Source: Dirofilaria immitis
Taxonomy: Eukaryota; Nematoda; Chromadorea; Rhabditida; Onchocercidae
Direction of reading: 5' to 3'
DNA length: 64,000 nucleotides
NCBI GenBank assembly: GCA_024305405.1
Contig: JAKNDB010000107.1
Span: 2,108,001-2,172,000, forward strand
Part shown: in pieces, positions 60,734-64,000 of the stretch
Layout: each line of letters opens with the position of its first letter
Position numbering within the stretch: the first letter of the stretch is position 1
Made by a program: the position numbers and the translations under genes
The notes under the pieces: generated by a model
Seen by the model: only the letters and a program-made list of their open reading frames with translations
Told to the model about the DNA's origin: nothing
Database searches by the model: none

Positions 60734-62452
60734 GGAATAATATTAAATTCATTTACTTCTTCTCTAAGATTACTAAATAATTTTTCAAAATTATTAAATC
60801 GAAAATATAAGTAAAGGGAAATGAAGAAATTTTTTAAAAGATTAAAAATCAACAGATAGAATAATTATAAAAATGAAAAATATTTTTTTGCATTTAATAT
60901 CATAAATATATCATTGATTAAACATTTTCAATGTTAGGTACAGAAGTTATATATTTTAATGATAAACATAAAGTTTAACAAGAGTTAAATGATAGCTCAA
61001 TTTTGCTGCTTAAATTATTCATTTGCAATATTACTCTTTTTATTGCATCTTCGTAAAATCATTAAAAATAAGATTCTTTCATCGTTTACTTCTGAAATTC
61101 TATTACTCTGAAGGTTTCTATACATTTTGTACAACACTTCATTGTATGATGTGGCAAATGATTTATTTTACTACTATTTCCTTGATTATTTTGTCCTTTT
61201 TTTTTTTTTTTTTTTTTATATTTAAATAAAATCGATATGCCATTATTATCTCTGATAAAGATGTCTTCCATGATAATTCTACAAAAGCATATGGTAATTT
61301 GGATAAATAAATTAATAATTGATTACGATTTTTTAACAGAAATTCATAGCAATGGATCGAATTATTTATTAACTTTTCAATATGACAAAACTTATTCGAT
61401 CTTTCTATATCCTTGCAAAGCCTATTGCAATTCATTACAGGACATGGAATTAGTATACAGCTTGATCCAATTAATCAATTGTGATGAAAGATTCTCAATC
61501 GTTTAGCTAAAGAAAATTTACTGCTAATAAACTTCATTTAGAATACTTTTCGATATATATTTATAGATATAGTACATAATTGTTTTTATGATAGCCAAGA
61601 TTATCAGATATCACTTTCTGGCCTAGCAGTTGCCCTACATTTCTATAGGAATTGAAAGAGAAAATATCGAAATTCTAGACAAATACCTTCAATCGTTCCC
61701 GATAATAGTTAATCATGAAGTAAGATTAGTAGATGAAGGAAACTAGACATTTATCCAATAAATCTTATTCTAGATTCAACAAGCAAACGTTTCCATGATC
61801 TATATAAAATTTGGTTATCATTATCATCAAACTATCACTGTAGAATTTGTTATCAAATCATTATCAACAAATTCTCGTTGAAGAAGCAAACAACTAAATA
61901 CCTATAACAAACAGAAATAAAGGATATAAAATAGATGTTACGAACCTGGGGATTATATAATCGATCACTATTATTTAATCATAAAGTCGTTATGGCTTTC
62001 TCGATAAATCGAGAATGAATCGAGAAATGAATGCTATGATTTTTTCAATATAATTATGACCATTCCTTCACCAGAAATTTATTTGAGAATCTCACATCAA
62101 AAATACATAATTTTCAAGTTTAAAATACAATAAAAAATGTCAAACAATATCATCAATGACTTCATATTCAAAACGGTATATTTCAGGCGGGCAATTTGCA
62201 GATAACACAGAATTCCTGATTGGTGATTCTAAGAGTTATTCTTCTTGAATGATAATATTCTTATGATTCCAAGACATATACCGTCTCGTCAAATCAGTTT
62301 TTACTACTGTAGTAGAAGTACTGCAAGAGTCTTCTGAAATTTCATTTTACAGAAATTCCAAAATAAAGTCATTTAAGATCATTATCGCAAGAAGACTCTT
62401 ACAATTCCATAGATGCATATTTCAGCATATCATCGATAAGGTGGCTTCAGAA
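60734..62452. other. intergenic between convergent genes
   Basis: AT-rich 3' flanks of the MADF gene and the minus-strand gene beyond. Open frames at 61023-61506 on both strands surround a T/A homopolymer (61199-61217) and show no exon context. I see no gene here. Confidence 0.55.
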
Positions 62453-63607
62453 TCACACATTAATAATACTTAATTCTGAATCATTTTTATTACAACAACA
62501 GTTTCCTTCACAAGTAACACAAACGTATTCTACATTATTACTAATAATACTATTTGATACATTTAAAATATCTTCGCTTTCTTTTGCTGATGATGACGAT
62601 GATGATATTGAAAGTGATAGTGATGATGATTGATTACTTTCAGGTGATTCGAATAATGGTGGAATAGTTTTAGGATGAAAAATTGGTGTCGAATGAGATT
62701 GTGGTAAGAAGCTTGTCGATTGTCGTCTAACTTCGGGCAAATTCGTTTCTGAAGTATTTATTGATGAAGATTGCTTCCTTCCTGAAATATTTCAGAATGA
62801 TTATACTGTAGATGAACGTTGAATATAGCAAACACTATTAAAATTCATCTTCTTCACATTTCCATGATCGCAGTAAGATAAAAATAAGTTTCATTCAAAT
62901 CTCTTGTGAGATTTTACTTACATAGTAATAGAATGAATGATATAGTAAGAGCTGTAAAACTTAATAAACTTAGTGATTCAAACTACAAGAAACCTTATCA
63001 TTTAATAAATCTGACAGATAATTAATGGAAGCAAGTTCCATCTACATGATTCGTATGTGATCGTAGCCGGTGTTTAGTCACATTACTATCAAAACGACGT
63101 GCTGTGTTAAATTTAATAATTTTTGGAAAGAAAAAAATTGAATAACCTTTGACATTGTTTCCATAAACAGGTCGTAACCAATTCATTGATTTAAAAGACT
63201 GATCAAATACTGAAGCGAATTGTGCATTGATCGAAGCAACTAATGGCGATGAAATAGAAGGATGATATTGGCTATAAATAAATGATGTGGTAACCTTCTG
63301 TGCTTCCTGAAATCCATTCTTGAATCCTAAATATGCCATCTTTTCTGCTTCTGAAAATAAAATTGCTTCTGTATTGATAAATGATTTAATTAAATTTACA
63401 TAATGAAAGGATTAAATCCAAAAGATAATTTTTTTCTTTTATTTTTAGAATTTAATGAAAATTAAACTAAAGTTTGCAATATTTATGTTTTTATTAAAGA
63501 GAAGAATGAAAAACAAAAAACTTCACAGAATTCCGTTTTGCCAATACAACTTGCTCAGCGTAATACTGGAACGATCGACGATATGATATAAGATCGATTG
63601 ATCGTAT
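62453..63607 (-). CDS. unknown protein with Ser-rich, Cys-rich C-terminus
   Basis: Terminal exon 62453-62781 (TTTCAG acceptor; TAA) joins in phase to exon 63147-63350 (GTTATT donor after NNVK). A likely earlier exon is 63527-63607 (SYRRSFQYYAEQVVLAKRNS), but its GTGAAG donor leaves phase 0 where phase 1 is needed, so a base or a small exon may be missing. The middle exon reads MAYLGFKNGFQEAQKVTTSF and NAQFASVFDQSFKSMNWLRP. The last exon is Pro/Ser-rich with an eight-residue Ser cluster and ends with a Cys-dense segment (YVCVTCEGNCCCNK) near the C-terminus, possibly metal-binding or acylated. The middle exon can also read through its donor to a stop at 63022 (ARRFDSNVTKHRLRSHTNHV), a possible alternative end. 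Family not recognised; the 5' end may lie right of the window. Confidence 0.5.
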
Positions 63608-64000
63608 CTATTTAATGTTGGAGAAAAAAAACAAAAAAAAAAAACGAAATTGTTATAAAATATTACTAAAAGCTAAATAAAAAAATCTATGAGTGAAAAA
63701 ACTTGGTGATAACTTTAATAATAATTCAATGATAACAATTATGATTATTTACGGATAAGAACAAAGCTCAATTTGTAGAACTAAAAGATCTAAAATATCA
63801 TAGTTTCAAAATGAAGAAGTTGAATTTCACGAAAATGTTGATGCATTAGTATTGTATTGATTGAAAATATAATCCTGTAAATATTATAATTACTTTTTAA
63901 ATTATCAAATAGTAATTTCAAAAATATAGGAATCGATATTTTAAAAATTTAAGTTTTAAATTTAATCAAAAATGTATTAATCTATTGAAATCGATTTTAA
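63608..64000. other. right edge, AT-rich, no gene seen
   Basis: No exon-like frame. It may be intron or upstream sequence of the minus-strand gene ending at 62453. Confidence 0.45.

Noticed and set aside
61023..61506. Small genes around the homopolymer at 61199-61217
   Set aside because: Frames on both strands overlap, lack exon signals and are A/T-composition driven.
1..64000. tRNA, rRNA or transposase genes
   Set aside because: No cloverleaf-like A/B box pair, rRNA core or transposase motif was recognised by eye; a covariance-model search was not possible here.

Overview
The window looks like nuclear DNA of a parasitic nematode, most likely a spirurid or filarial-type species. This is inferred from very AT-rich intergenic DNA, many introns of about 80-700 nt with GTAAG/GTTAG donors and TTTTCAG/TTTTAG acceptors, acceptor-like sites just 5' of start codons (possible spliced-leader sites), and nematode-like versions of conserved eukaryotic proteins. 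Nothing bacterial, viral or CRISPR-like was seen.

Layout: (1) 1-426, 3' end of an unknown + strand gene. (2) 2127-3330, small - strand gene for a probable type I membrane protein. (3) 8449-13961, - strand TAF6 (TFIID subunit), 16 exons resolved to the base. (4) 15064-16754, - strand SPCS2 (signal peptidase complex subunit 2). (5) 18419-21490, + strand Arg-rich protein with an N-terminal UAP56-binding motif (mRNA export adaptor-like). (6) 24988-28029, - strand five-finger C2H2 protein. (7) 31754-34999, + strand PTPA (PP2A activator/prolyl isomerase). (8) 37057-39277, + strand acidic, coiled-coil-rich unknown. (9) 39278-50609, a gene-poor repeat-rich stretch with a few isolated membrane-protein-like exons. 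(10) 50610-56855, + strand F-box-like protein with a 2.4-kb microsatellite-filled first intron. (11) 59125-60733, + strand MADF-BESS protein. (12) 62453-63607, - strand gene of unknown function with a Ser-rich, Cys-rich C-terminus.

The set is mostly housekeeping (transcription initiation, mRNA export, ER signal cleavage, PP2A activation, gene regulation, ubiquitin-ligase adaptor). It is not an operon or a single pathway; only SPCS2 and TAF6 lie in the same orientation with a fairly short gap.

The strongest unexpected signal is that five conserved genes (SPCS2, C2H2, PTPA, F-box, MADF) are each broken by one to three single-base shifts, mostly in short A/T runs. Adding exactly one base at each of ten places makes every exon phase fit. 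TAF6 and the coiled-coil gene need none. The simplest reading is homopolymer undercalling in the assembly; real lesions or transcript-level correction are alternatives. Exon coordinates come from hand splicing, checked by phase arithmetic and family resemblance; no database search was possible.
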